Of a stretch of DNA of 64,000 bases, positions 46,329-54,259 are shown piece after piece. Made by a program: the position numbers and the translations under genes. Under the pieces are notes generated by a model. That model made no database searches, was not told where the DNA came from, and saw only the letters and a list, made by a program, of their open reading frames with translations. Source of the stretch: a virus; the IMG/VR virus record IMGVR_UViG_3300031758_000049, positions 1 through 64,000 of that record; one strand, written 5' to 3'. Positions within the stretch are counted from its first letter, which is position 1. Each line of letters begins with the position of its first letter.

Positions 46329-48719
46329 TTATTTAGAGCACTCGGGACTACTGCAATCTCCAATATTTGCTACAGTACCTGTTCCAGATATAATTGTAAC
46401 TGTGTTTTCAATAGCACAAATATATGTAGGATTTAATACTGTTTGTTCAACATAGTCATTATCACAATTATAATAAGAAATATAAACTCCAAATTTTGAT
46501 GGCTCAATTGCATAACAAAAACAACTAATAACACAATCGGTATTTGTTGTACAAGGTGTTTCTGAATTTATAATTAAAAACTGAGAATTAACTGGAGCAC
46601 AAACTGGTTCAATAGCAGATTGAGAACAAACATATTCTGTAGTATTTTCTGCAACTGTTATTGTTGTAGCACAACCTTCACAATCTATATATCTAAAAGT
46701 TATTGTATTTACAATAGCTTGAATGGAATAACAAGTACAAACAATTGGACCGGGTATAATAAAATTAGGATCTAAAATTGATTTAAGATCTAATAAATCT
46801 TTTTTAATTTCCCACTTAGCCATATCATGATCACAACAAATTGTTACACCATATCTATTAATAGCCATTTCATCAAACACTTGTTCGGCAAAATTACAAC
46901 TTATCTTTTCAGTATATTGAGTAGAACATCCGGGTGTATTATAACCAGGTTTAACCATTCTACTTCTAAGTTGTACTGGAGTTGGGAGTGGAGTTGGATT
47001 ACATTCTGCACAAGTAGTAAAAGATTCTAAAATAGGTGAAGGTAATAAGTTTACTCCTGGACACTCAATACTTAAAGTTACAATGTAGCAAATATCAGGA
47101 CATCCTTGTAAAGTAACAATTAAACCTTCATAATCTACCACCGAAGGATCATTTGTTACAAAGAAATTATTTGAATCTGAACAATCTGTTAATGTATAAC
47201 AATTAGGCGCTATTCCTAAACATTCATCACAAGTTGGAAAAGGTGTAGAAACATTTAAAAGTGTAATAGCTTCTCCACAATCTGGTGATTCTGATATTAC
47301 AAAACATCTACATTGATCTAGTACTGGAAAATTTACACAAGGAAAATTATCGGTACAATTTGTACAATCTGTATAAAGAGTTCCCCCAGAAAGATTTATA
47401 AAACCTACATAAGATCCTCCTATTTGTAGTTCTTTTTCTACATACCAACACTTGTTTCCAAGAGCTGGAATACTAACTACTGATCCTTGATATGATCCAA
47501 AATTGTTTTGAATAGTAATAATATCTAAAGGATCACAACAATTTGTAAGAGTAAATTCTTGATTACCTTGATCTAAAGGATCTATAAAAATTGGTATTCC
47601 ATTACCTATACCACCAGGTAACGCTGGGATATCTTCTGGACATATTTTTATAGTTTGTCCTATATAAGCTGAAAGATCATTAGTAACATAAAGAGTTTGA
47701 ACTGGAGAATCTGGATCACAATCTGCAGCTTCTAATGCAAAACAAACTTCTTGATAGTTAGTCCAAATTGCATAAGTTGTTTTAGTTGTAGATACTTCTG
47801 ATAATACTCCTGTAAAAGAACCATCAAAAGTTTGATATACATTTACTGCACTTGCAAAAAAACCTTGATTTACTAAATAAAAGTGTTCAGCAAAAATAGC
47901 TGGAGATCCTGGATTCAAATTAGTTACTATTAACCAAGTAAGTCCACCATCTATTGATTTAAGTCTATTATCTTCAGCACCTGTTGCCCATAAATTTAAA
48001 TCATCAGTCCATGTTAAATGTATACCAGATTTAGCCCAAACCCATTTTTGAGTAAAAGTTAAACCTCCATTAACTGATACATATATATAAAAAATTCCTA
48101 GAGCAACAATAGTTTGTTGATTAGTTGAAATATGAATACCAGTAATAGAATTACTTGGTGTTCCACTTATAGGTGATGTTGAATTAAGATGAGTCCAACT
48201 TAAACCACCGTTAGTTGTTTTATAAACATTATCGTCAATAGTTCCTACAACACCTACTAAAGGACTAATAAAGTGAATTGAAGTTAAATCTTCACTTGGT
48301 ATTTGTGTAGTAACATTAAAAGTAAGACCACCATCAGTACTCTTTAATACAATCCCATTTGGACCACATATAAAAATATTATTTATATCTACTACACTTA
48401 CTTCTTGCCAAACATCAACAGCTGGAGATAATGAAAGACTAGTATAATTTCCAGCTGGTTTTGTCCAAGTAACTCCAGCATTATAAGAAACATAAATACC
48501 TAATTCTTTACCACCACCTGTACAACTTAAAGTTACTACACCAACAACAAAAACAATATCTGCGTTACTTGGAACAGTTTCAACATCTAAAAGAGTAACA
48601 TTACAAGCTTCTGGAAATGTATTTGAAACACTTACATCTATCCAAGAACCTGTAAGATTATCTAATCTTCTTACTGAAGCATCATTACCAACCGCATATG
48701 TTTTTGATTGAATAGCCAT
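46329..48719 (-). CDS. Fibre/receptor-binding protein with Asp-box propeller and Cys-rich repeats
   Basis: 796 residues. Residues 1-330 hold five Asp-box motifs at 78-85, 127-134, 168-175, 215-222 and 255-262 (STDGGLTF, TTNGGLSW, SVNGGLTF, SIDGGLTW), the mark of sialidase/Ycf48-type beta-propellers that often bind glycans. Residues about 330-580 contain Cys-rich units with CY-x-LT-x-C and VTND patterns. The last 130 residues carry two copies of a C-x-C-Y ... Y-x-D/N-C domain (CTCYSIQ, YIDCEG; CFCYAIE, YYNCDN) shared with the 228-residue fibre protein. No sialidase active-site set was recognised. It follows a zinc-ribbon miniprotein by 3 bases. Host-receptor binding is inferred. Confidence 0.75.
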   Translation of the reverse strand: MAIQSKTYAVGNDASVRRLDNLTGSWIDVSVSNTFPEACNVTLLDVETVPSNADIVFVVGVVTLSCTGGGKELGIYVSYNAGVTWTKPAGNYTSLSLSPAVDVWQEVSVVDINNIFICGPNGIVLKSTDGGLTFNVTTQIPSEDLTSIHFISPLVGVVGTIDDNVYKTTNGGLSWTHLNSTSPISGTPSNSITGIHISTNQQTIVALGIFYIYVSVNGGLTFTQKWVWAKSGIHLTWTDDLNLWATGAEDNRLKSIDGGLTWLIVTNLNPGSPAIFAEHFYLVNQGFFASAVNVYQTFDGSFTGVLSEVSTTKTTYAIWTNYQEVCFALEAADCDPDSPVQTLYVTNDLSAYIGQTIKICPEDIPALPGGIGNGIPIFIDPLDQGNQEFTLTNCCDPLDIITIQNNFGSYQGSVVSIPALGNKCWYVEKELQIGGSYVGFINLSGGTLYTDCTNCTDNFPCVNFPVLDQCRCFVISESPDCGEAITLLNVSTPFPTCDECLGIAPNCYTLTDCSDSNNFFVTNDPSVVDYEGLIVTLQGCPDICYIVTLSIECPGVNLLPSPILESFTTCAECNPTPLPTPVQLRSRMVKPGYNTPGCSTQYTEKISCNFAEQVFDEMAINRYGVTICCDHDMAKWEIKKDLLDLKSILDPNFIIPGPIVCTCYSIQAIVNTITFRYIDCEGCATTITVAENTTEYVCSQSAIEPVCAPVNSQFLIINSETPCTTNTDCVISCFCYAIEPSKFGVYISYYNCDNDYVEQTVLNPTYICAIENTVTIISGTGTVANIGDCSSPECSK

Positions 48720-48722
48720 TGT

Positions 48723-48911
48723 TTATGGTTTTTGTGGTGGAGTATAACTAACATTAACATTAGTTGGTTGTGTATTTGTAGGTTGAACTGTTTTGATCTT
48801 AAGCTCATAAGCTCCTATACATCTTGTACAAACAGTTGCACCATTTGAGGCTTTTACAATTTTAGCTCCAGCGCAGCCTACACATGGAGTTTTACAATTA
48901 GGACACTGCAT
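48723..48911 (-). CDS. Zinc-ribbon miniprotein
   Basis: 62 residues. C3-x2-C6, C10-x2-C13 and C28-x2-C31 form three Cys pairs in the first half (CPNCKTPCVGCAG, CTRC), typical of a zinc ribbon/knuckle. The C-terminal half is a Thr/Asn/Pro-rich tail (QPTNTQPTNVNVSYTPPQKP), probably disordered. It lies within the tail/fibre cluster, 3 bases before the propeller fibre gene and 19 bases after the 184-residue gene. A similar Cys-rich miniprotein occurs near fibre genes in other crAss-like phages as I remember it. Role unknown; structural or regulatory roles are both possible. Confidence 0.75.
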   Translation of the reverse strand: MQCPNCKTPCVGCAGAKIVKASNGATVCTRCIGAYELKIKTVQPTNTQPTNVNVSYTPPQKP

Positions 48912-48930
48912 ATTTGTTGGTTTTAATTAT

Positions 48931-49485
48931 TTATCTGCAAGAATAACAATCCATTTTATCTAAAAGTTTTACCGCATAATTATAAAGCTGCATTCCTTTT
49001 GTAGGCTCATGACAAAATTCTACTTTTGCTTTAGCCGCATCTAAATACATCTTTATCATTCTCAAAGAATTAAGTTTATCTTTTACTTCAACTGGTGGAT
49101 CACAAGCTGCAACATCAAGATCACAAAGAAGACCGTTATATTTATTTAAAGCAGATGTTATACGCAAATGATTATACTCTACATAAACTAAATCATTTGG
49201 TGAAACACTATATCTAATAATGTAAATCCCATCCGGAAGATCTACATAAGTAGTTCCACACCCAGTAGATTGAACTCCAAGATCACAAGCTGTTAAGTTA
49301 AGTGTAAATCCAGGTTGAAAGCTTTGTTCTGTAAAATTAGCAGGAGTAGAGAATCCCGGTAAAGTTATCTGTAATAAAGGACACTTTACAAGAATTTGAC
49401 TATTATAAACACTAGTATCAATAAGTCTTAAAATTGACTTATTCATTGTATCTGGTGCTTCAAGACTTAATACATGTTGACTCAT
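48931..49485 (-). CDS. Conserved tail-connector-type protein
   Basis: 184 residues. A beta-rich N-terminal domain (ILVKCPLLQITLPGFSTPANF, LPDGIYIIRYSVSPNDLVYVEYNHLRIT) is followed by a helical C-terminus (VKDKLNSLRMIKMYLDAAKAKVEFC, GMQLYNYAVKLLDKMDC). This two-part layout with the phrase LPDGIY-IRYSVSPND is one I associate with conserved crAss-like structural proteins of the neck or tail. It is the first gene after a terminator and leads into the fibre cluster. It could be a ring protein or a fibre adaptor. Confidence 0.65.
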   Translation of the reverse strand: MSQHVLSLEAPDTMNKSILRLIDTSVYNSQILVKCPLLQITLPGFSTPANFTEQSFQPGFTLNLTACDLGVQSTGCGTTYVDLPDGIYIIRYSVSPNDLVYVEYNHLRITSALNKYNGLLCDLDVAACDPPVEVKDKLNSLRMIKMYLDAAKAKVEFCHEPTKGMQLYNYAVKLLDKMDCYSCR

Positions 49486-49506
49486 TGCTAATTATATTAA
49501 TGTGAT

Positions 49507-49552
49507 TATAAAAAAAGAGGAGAAGAAGTTACCCTCCTTCTCCCTTTTTTTT
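49507..49552. terminator. Intrinsic terminator (bidirectional-looking) after the 532-residue virion gene
   Basis: A 7-bp stem GGAGAAG/CTTCTCC (49519-49525 with 49537-49543) with an 11-base loop. On the minus strand it is followed by a run of seven T (CTCTTTTTTTATAATC), and on the plus strand by eight T. It lies downstream of the stop at 49571, so it ends the transcript of the 532-residue gene. Confidence 0.8.
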
Positions 49553-49570
49553 CTAGTTAAGTACTAGTAA

Positions 49571-51169
49571 TTATAGTATTACTGGTTGAATTGGAGGAAC
49601 AGTACATTCACCACAAGAAAATTCTTCAATTCCTTCGCATGGGGCAAAATTACCTAACCAAGTTCCAATAAAAGTTTCTAATGCAGCATTAGCATTATCA
49701 GTAATAATCTCTAACATATACTGATCATTATCAAATACTCCAGATGGATTATTGAAACGAGGTACATTATGTTGAATATAATAACGAGTATAAAGCGCAT
49801 TTCTATCAATCGCATTTAAGATATCATCTCCTTGAGTGATCTCTCTAATACGGATATCACTGTGGAAGAAGTTCTGTAAATAAGATTCAGATAAGATAAA
49901 GTCACGAAGAACTTGTTCTCCAAAACCATTACCTTGTAAACCTGGACACTCTTCAACAACACAAAGTCCTTCAAAAATACAAGGATCTCCTGTATAATCA
50001 ACTAAAGAAGCAAGGATTTTAACCGGCTCTTTTTCAAAGAAATCTGTTACTTGGAAAGAACAGTTACCAAATCTAGTCTCTACATAAGCTCCAAATAAAC
50101 GAAGACCAGCGCACTCACCATTTACATGTCCTGGAGAAACATAATTACTCCACCATTGAGTAGCATTTACAGCTACACCATCTGGATCTACAGTAGTTCC
50201 TGGAGCAAACCATGCAACACCTGATTCATCATAAACTACAGCAAAAACAAAATCTTTAAGATATGCTGTTGTTGTAATTTGTTCAGCCCACTGAATAAAT
50301 ACTGTAGTAGAATCTACAGCAGTTGGTGTAGGACCAGAACAACATCCTGTGTAAGCAGAAACTGTTTGATAAGCATTATGATTTAAAGCGCGTAAAGCAG
50401 GAGAACCTTTTACATCTACACGTAAATAATATGTTTCATCACATAAGAATTCTCTACAGCAATTAGCAGCTAAAGTAACTGAAGTTACTTCAAAATCAGG
50501 TTGAGTACCAGCTCCAACAGTTGGAAGAGGATTAACTAAAGTAAGAATATCACCATTAGTATATCCAGTTCCACCATTAACTAATGTAACTAAAATTACA
50601 TTACCACCAGAAACAACTACAGTAACAATTGCTCCAGTACCAGTACCACCAGCAGTAATAAGATTATCATAAGTACCATCAACAATAGATGCACCTGCTG
50701 TATTAGTAATAATACTAGCTATACGATCATCTGTATAAGGAGTATTTCCAATTGAGATAGCAGTTTGTTGTGGTTCACAAGAGTCAACGCGATAAACTCT
50801 ACTAACATATTTAGGATTAATAATCTTAGATTTGTTAGTTTCTTTATAACCTCCATGAAAAGGACCAATTTTATCATCACGTAGTAACGAAGTACTAGCT
50901 AAGATAAGTGGACAACCTGGAGTAACAGTAGCCGAATTGACACTTGTAAAACTTCTAGGATCAAAGAAACCATAATACCCAATTACAGGTAAAGTTCCAC
51001 TGTTAGATGAAAGTTGTGTTAAAGTAACACTAGGTACACTAGCTGTAGTAATGAATCCATCTGTTGAATAAGGATTTCCAATACTTTGGGCAGCACCTGT
51101 ACTTGCAAGATTTCTAGTAACACCAGTTCCTAGAAAGCGCTTTGTAAAAGCATGATTGAAATAAGACAT
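49571..51169 (-). CDS. Conserved crAss-like virion structural protein
   Basis: 532 residues beginning MSYFNHAFTKRFLGT. Blocks such as GYYGFFDPRSFTSV, DDKIGPFHGGYKETNKSKIINPKYVS and YYIQHNVPRFNNPSG are of a type conserved in the crAss-like virion block, probably a capsid-associated (auxiliary) or tail protein. Residues about 160-232 look like an insertion: ITAGGTGTGAIVTVVVSGG, then LVNGGTGYTNGDILTLVN, a Gly-rich beta unit common in phage fibres. It is flanked by a 73-base AT-rich gap with a promoter-like element and by a strong terminator, so it may be expressed as a single-gene unit at high level. Exact virion position is unresolved. Confidence 0.75.
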   Translation of the reverse strand: MSYFNHAFTKRFLGTGVTRNLASTGAAQSIGNPYSTDGFITTASVPSVTLTQLSSNSGTLPVIGYYGFFDPRSFTSVNSATVTPGCPLILASTSLLRDDKIGPFHGGYKETNKSKIINPKYVSRVYRVDSCEPQQTAISIGNTPYTDDRIASIITNTAGASIVDGTYDNLITAGGTGTGAIVTVVVSGGNVILVTLVNGGTGYTNGDILTLVNPLPTVGAGTQPDFEVTSVTLAANCCREFLCDETYYLRVDVKGSPALRALNHNAYQTVSAYTGCCSGPTPTAVDSTTVFIQWAEQITTTAYLKDFVFAVVYDESGVAWFAPGTTVDPDGVAVNATQWWSNYVSPGHVNGECAGLRLFGAYVETRFGNCSFQVTDFFEKEPVKILASLVDYTGDPCIFEGLCVVEECPGLQGNGFGEQVLRDFILSESYLQNFFHSDIRIREITQGDDILNAIDRNALYTRYYIQHNVPRFNNPSGVFDNDQYMLEIITDNANAALETFIGTWLGNFAPCEGIEEFSCGECTVPPIQPVIL

Positions 51170-51242
51170 AATTTAGTTTTTAAGGGTTATACAAATATAG
51201 TTTATAATATAATTAATTTTTTTATTCAAAGCAAATTTTTTT
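51170..51242 (-). promoter_or_regulatory. Candidate promoter upstream of the 532-residue virion gene
   Basis: A 73-base AT-rich gap. On the minus strand TATATTTG (51192-51199) matches the Bacteroidota -7 consensus TAnnTTTG and lies 22 bases before the start codon. TTTG words occur upstream, but the nearer one is 27 bases away, longer than the usual spacing of about 20. Together with the terminator at 49507-49552 this could frame a one-gene unit. Confidence 0.4.
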
Positions 51243-51947
51243 TTAGTTATTTGTTTCAACAGATTGATCAGCTCTTAACATTTGGTTAATTGACTCAATA
51301 TCACCAGCAAGAATAGAAACTGCTTCATCTATAAATAATTCTACAATATCATCTTTAAACTCACATTCAACATCTACAGTACTAACTGTTTGAGTATATG
51401 GATCTACACAATTTAATATTTGAATCCTTACAGGTTGTCTATAATAATGTAAAATTGTATCTGTTACAGTAAAGTCATTATTAGTATAGACTCTAAATCT
51501 GTTATTAGTAAAAGTAGCAAAAGTCTCAGCCCATTCAAAACTTGGTTTTTTATTGACATCTCGAAGAAGCTCATCTACATTGGCTTCTTCAGCTAAATAA
51601 ATAACCATCCTTCTAGGTTTATCGCAGCAATCATTTGTTGCATATACTGATATTCTTTTATATTCAAAGTAATCATCTGGTATATCTGGAGATTCAAAAT
51701 ATAAAGATTTATTAGTTAAAGTTACAGGAACTTGTATTAATAACTTTTGAAGATCATCTATTCTTCTTTTTGATTGTTCATCTCCTTCTTGTTTGGCATT
51801 AGTACCATGAAGATTTCTACGGCACCACTCTACTTGACCTTTATTAAAAGCTTCGACAACTTGCCAGCACTCTATGTTATCATAGTCATTGCTAGCAAGT
51901 TTATTAAGTCGTTGCCTAATCTTAAGTTGTATAGTAGCGTTATTCAT
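51243..51947 (-). CDS. Tail adaptor/ring protein (P22 gp4-like type)
   Basis: 234 residues. The N-terminal helical part (IQLKIRQRLNKLASNDYDNIECWQVVEAFNKGQVEWCRR) and the following beta part (ESPDIPDDYFEYKRISVYA, then HYYRQPVRIQILNC) match the layout of head-to-tail adaptor proteins placed below the portal, as in the P22 gp4 family found in crAss-like phages. The C-terminal helix (DDIVELFIDEAVSILAGDIESIN) is also typical. It follows the last of the small basic genes by 2 bases. Assignment as a ring/adaptor is by layout and position; which ring cannot be told. Confidence 0.75.
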   Translation of the reverse strand: MNNATIQLKIRQRLNKLASNDYDNIECWQVVEAFNKGQVEWCRRNLHGTNAKQEGDEQSKRRIDDLQKLLIQVPVTLTNKSLYFESPDIPDDYFEYKRISVYATNDCCDKPRRMVIYLAEEANVDELLRDVNKKPSFEWAETFATFTNNRFRVYTNNDFTVTDTILHYYRQPVRIQILNCVDPYTQTVSTVDVECEFKDDIVELFIDEAVSILAGDIESINQMLRADQSVETNN

Positions 51948-51949
51948 AT

Positions 51950-52135
51950 TTATTTTTTATTCATCTTTCTAAGAGTCTTAGCTAAATTAGCTTGACGCTT
52001 TGTTGTAGTACTAGCTTTAGATCCTTTTTTTGTAACTTTATTAGCAAAAGCTGCGGTTGACATACCCGCTTTTTTAGCTTTAGCTTTAAAAGCACCAGGA
52101 TTTTTAATAGCTCCTTGAATCCAATTCTTTGCCAT
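51950..52135 (-). CDS. Small basic protein, MAKNWIQGAIKxPGAFKAKAKKAG type
   Basis: 61 residues, strongly basic. It begins MAKNWIQGAIKNPGAF and ends RQANLAKTLRKMNKK, a pattern widespread in phages of many groups (MAK-W-x-AIKxPGA... LAxTLRK). Function is not established to my knowledge. It is the last of the small basic genes and sits 2 bases before the ring/adaptor gene. Its charge would fit nucleic-acid or capsid-interior binding, which is inference. Confidence 0.8.
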   Translation of the reverse strand: MAKNWIQGAIKNPGAFKAKAKKAGMSTAAFANKVTKKGSKASTTTKRQANLAKTLRKMNKK

Positions 52136-52137
52136 GA

Positions 52138-52494
52138 TTACTTCTTTTTTTTGTAAATCATTTTTGCTTTATTAGCTGCTCCACCTTTTTTATACATACC
52201 TCCACCATATTTTTGTGTAACAGTAGGAGTAGCAGCAGCTTTTTTCTTAGCCGCATTTGCTCTTGCTATTTCTGCATCGGCTTTAGCTTGATCTCTTTTA
52301 GTTTGATTAGTAAAAGCTTCATCTATTTCTTTAGAAAATTGAGGATATTTACTTTTTGATTTTTTAACACTATCTTCAGTCCATCTTGCTTGTGTACCAG
52401 TACCTACAAATGTTTTATTTTTATCACCTGTAATTGCCATACCATAATTAGCTTTAGCAAGTTTTTTACTTTTACTCTTTATTATTTTTCTCAT
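52138..52494 (-). CDS. Small basic protein with C-terminal KYGGG and KKGG motifs
   Basis: 118 residues from the ATG at 52494. An in-frame ATG at 52521 would add nine residues but overlaps the previous gene by 11 bases, so I prefer the shorter form. The middle (FVGTGTQARWTEDSVKKSKSKYPQFSKEIDEAF) looks helical, followed by an Ala/Lys helix (ARANAAKKKAAA). The end is QKYGGGMYKKGGAANKAKMIYKKKK. The KYGGG and KKGG motifs recur in neighbouring small genes and in the giant cargo protein encoded at 31255-35979. Function unknown. Confidence 0.65.
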   Translation of the reverse strand: MRKIIKSKSKKLAKANYGMAITGDKNKTFVGTGTQARWTEDSVKKSKSKYPQFSKEIDEAFTNQTKRDQAKADAEIARANAAKKKAAATPTVTQKYGGGMYKKGGAANKAKMIYKKKK

Positions 52495-52510
52495 AACTAT
52501 TTTTTTAGAC

Positions 52511-52693
52511 TTAACATCCACCTTTTTTCATCTTAGATGTTGCTCCACCTTTTCTATACATAGTTTTACTTTTTTTAGATCCACCTTTTGCCATCATAGA
52601 ACTAGACATATCAGATCCTGATCCATAAACACCCATACCCATTTTAGCTTTTTTTAAAGAACCACCTTTTGCCATCATTTTTTTTGCTTTCAT
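52511..52693 (-). CDS. Tiny KGG-repeat basic protein
   Basis: 60 residues made almost only of Lys, Gly, Met and Ser. Four Gly-Gly motifs recur: MAKGGSLKK, MAKGGSKKS, YRKGGATSK and KKGGC at the very end. It is low-complexity and probably disordered, with no recognisable fold. Its motif is shared with other genes of the cluster and with cargo proteins, which is the main clue to a role in the virion. Start ATG at 52693; the neighbouring genes lie 16 bases on either side. Confidence 0.65.
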   Translation of the reverse strand: MKAKKMMAKGGSLKKAKMGMGVYGSGSDMSSSMMAKGGSKKSKTMYRKGGATSKMKKGGC

Positions 52694-52709
52694 AATTTAT
52701 TTTTTAAAG

Positions 52710-52991
52710 TTAACAATTCCACTTTCTTAAAGACTTATTAATCCTACTATTAGGATCATTAGCTGTCTTTGAACTTGTAAGCTTTTTTTTCATCCCACTC
52801 ATTCTAGAACAAAAGCTTTTTCTTCTTTTAGCAGCTTTGCTATCGGGATCAAGTTTAGATGGTTTAGTAGTAACAGCAGTCTGTAACTTACTACCAGGAT
52901 TAGCTGCTCTATATGAAGCTACTCCTTTAGCATTAAGTCCTCCTTTAGGATCTTTACCCGCTTTACGTTGCCAAGCAGCTGTCTTTGCCAT
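52710..52991 (-). CDS. DUF6321-like small basic protein
   Basis: 93 residues. The blocks AWQRKAGKDPKGGLNAKGVASYRAANPG, KRRKSFCSRMSGMKKKL and NDPNSRINKSLRKWNC match, from memory, a phage-associated domain of unknown function (DUF6321) found in many unrelated phages. Two Cys (in SFCSRM and KWNC) and many Lys/Arg are conserved there. The whole protein is this domain, so it is full length. Role is unknown; the abundance of basic residues and the late-gene location suggest a virion or DNA-packaging accessory. The DUF name should be confirmed by a profile search. Confidence 0.75.
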   Translation of the reverse strand: MAKTAAWQRKAGKDPKGGLNAKGVASYRAANPGSKLQTAVTTKPSKLDPDSKAAKRRKSFCSRMSGMKKKLTSSKTANDPNSRINKSLRKWNC

Positions 52992-52992
52992 A

Positions 52993-53157
52993 TTACTTTT
53001 TCTTAGCTTTTATAATACCACCTTTTTTCTTGTAACCCATATTGTTTCTTACTTCTGTAGGAAGTTTAGCCAATCCTGGATTTTTAGATGGATTTACAGC
53101 TTTTAAATTTGATCCACCCATGGCCATCTTTTTAACTTTTTTACCTTTAGCTTTCAT
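52993..53157 (-). CDS. Small basic KKGG protein, 54 residues
   Basis: A gene too short for most callers, read from ATG at 53157 to TAA at 52993-52995. It starts MKAKGKKVKKMAMGGSN, has a middle NPSKNPGLAKLPTEVRNNMGY and ends KKKGGIIKAKKK. It fills the gap between its neighbours exactly (1 base to the next ATG), has its own start and the MGG/KKGG motifs of the cluster, and so is very probably real. Function unknown. Confidence 0.75.
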   Translation of the reverse strand: MKAKGKKVKKMAMGGSNLKAVNPSKNPGLAKLPTEVRNNMGYKKKGGIIKAKKK

Positions 53158-53170
53158 AGATATTATTATA

Positions 53171-53401
53171 TTATTTTTTCTTTTTAGTATTATAAGGATT
53201 ATCCTTATGCCATTTTTTAGTAGCTGCTAATCCTTGTTTTATAGTTTTAGCTCCTGCTTTCTTAGTTAAATTTATAGTATCCCACTTACCTTTATCTTTA
53301 TTGGAATGATTTACCATGATATCACCAGGTTTACCTTTACCTATTTTATTAGTTTTTTTGTAAACCTTATGTTTTATACTATCTATAGTAACTATAGCCA
53401 T
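53171..53401 (-). CDS. Small basic protein, unknown
   Basis: 76 residues, starting MAIVTIDSIKHKVYKKTNKIGKGKPGD. The middle DIMVNHSNKDKGKWDTINLTKKAGAKTIKQGLAATKKWH suggests a small folded unit rather than pure low complexity, and the end is NTKKKK. Its ATG overlaps the stop of the upstream 48-residue gene (TAATG). No family recognised. It belongs to the basic small-gene cluster. Confidence 0.7.
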   Translation of the reverse strand: MAIVTIDSIKHKVYKKTNKIGKGKPGDIMVNHSNKDKGKWDTINLTKKAGAKTIKQGLAATKKWHKDNPYNTKKKK

Positions 53402-53547
53402 TACTTTTTCTTTTTTTTCATTAATTTTTTTTCACGAGCTTCTTCTTTTTTACTTTCAGTTTTCTCATGTTTTTTCATAGCAGCTTTTGTAGTATATCTT
53501 TCCTCTGCTTTTGTCCCTTTATATTCAATGATTTTTTTCTTTGCCAT
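53401..53547 (-). CDS. Small basic helical protein, 48 residues
   Basis: Read from ATG at 53547 to TAA at 53401-53403. It starts MAKKKIIEYKGTKAEERYTTKAAMKKHEK and ends REKKLMKKKKK, a highly charged and probably helical peptide. It fills the gap between the 74- and 76-residue genes, lies 2 bases from the former's stop, and overlaps the latter's ATG by one base, which supports it as a true gene. Function unknown. Confidence 0.75.
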   Translation of the reverse strand: MAKKKIIEYKGTKAEERYTTKAAMKKHEKTESKKEEAREKKLMKKKKK

Positions 53548-53549
53548 AA

Positions 53550-53774
53550 TTATTTAATTTTACCTGATGCAATATTACTATATTCTTTAGCTTTTTTAGA
53601 AGCCATGTTTTTTACATCAGCCATAAGCTTCTTATCATTTTGAATTTCTTTAGCTCTTTGTAATGTGTTCATAGCAGATTCTATTTCCCACTTTCTCATC
53701 TCTGCTTTGCCACCCATTCCAATAGAAACTACAGTAGATGATTTTGCTTTTGATGTTGGTTTTTTCTTAGTCAT
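53550..53774 (-). CDS. Small basic protein with helical core
   Basis: 74 residues. After a Lys/Ser-rich start (MTKKKPTSKAKSSTVVSIGMGGKAEMRKW) it has a well-formed helical segment (EIESAMNTLQRAKEIQNDKKLMADVKNMASKKAKEY). The phrase MRKWEIESAMNTLQRAKEIQNDKKLM is like a small phage protein I have seen repeatedly near capsid genes, but it has no established function. It contains one MGG motif. Confidence 0.75.
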   Translation of the reverse strand: MTKKKPTSKAKSSTVVSIGMGGKAEMRKWEIESAMNTLQRAKEIQNDKKLMADVKNMASKKAKEYSNIASGKIK

Positions 53775-53785
53775 AAGTTAATTTT

Positions 53786-54223
53786 TTAAATAGTATAGAT
53801 TTCATAATAAATATAAAAAACACCTTCCCATTGATCAGCGCCTGCTGTTGCTGGACTAGCATTATATATTTCAACACCTAAACCATTTGGTATCAATACA
53901 CCATTAGCAAGAAGATAAGGAATAGCTTTATCATCAACTGCTGGTTTATAATAAGGTGTAAGTTGTACATAGATATTATCCTTATTAGCCTGGGTCAAAT
54001 TAAGGCTAGGATTATTAATATAGATTTGTGCAACACTTCCAAAACTTGGAACTGGGCCACCAAGGACTTCTATATTATCTAATTCAATAATACCTTTAAG
54101 GGTATTTACTTCTACAACAGTGCTAACTGTTAGATCATGATTATAAAAAGCAGTTCTTTGAATAAGATCACCACCTAATTGCCAGTTGCGAGTTTTTTTT
54201 ATTTTGTATTCAGGATATCCCAT
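53786..54223 (-). CDS. Beta-rich small virion protein (decoration/fibre candidate)
   Basis: 145 residues, and the one non-basic member of this cluster. It starts MGYPEYKIKKTRNWQLGGDLIQR and continues with alternating hydrophobic strands (LTVSTVVEVNTLKGIIELDNIEVLGG, NIYVQLTPYYK) and ends GVFYIYYEIYTI. Such all-beta, Tyr-rich composition is usual for capsid decoration or fibre proteins. It is set among small basic genes about 3 kb downstream of the major capsid gene. No family was recognised, so the virion role is inferred. Confidence 0.6.
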   Translation of the reverse strand: MGYPEYKIKKTRNWQLGGDLIQRTAFYNHDLTVSTVVEVNTLKGIIELDNIEVLGGPVPSFGSVAQIYINNPSLNLTQANKDNIYVQLTPYYKPAVDDKAIPYLLANGVLIPNGLGVEIYNASPATAGADQWEGVFYIYYEIYTI

Positions 54224-54259
54224 AAAAATTAGTTTTTTGTTTAGTATAATATAGTAAAA

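Noticed and set aside
52495-52521. Upstream ATG for the 118-residue basic gene
   Set aside because: It would overlap the preceding gene by 11 bases, and the ATG at 52494 follows a normal gap. The choice is not certain.
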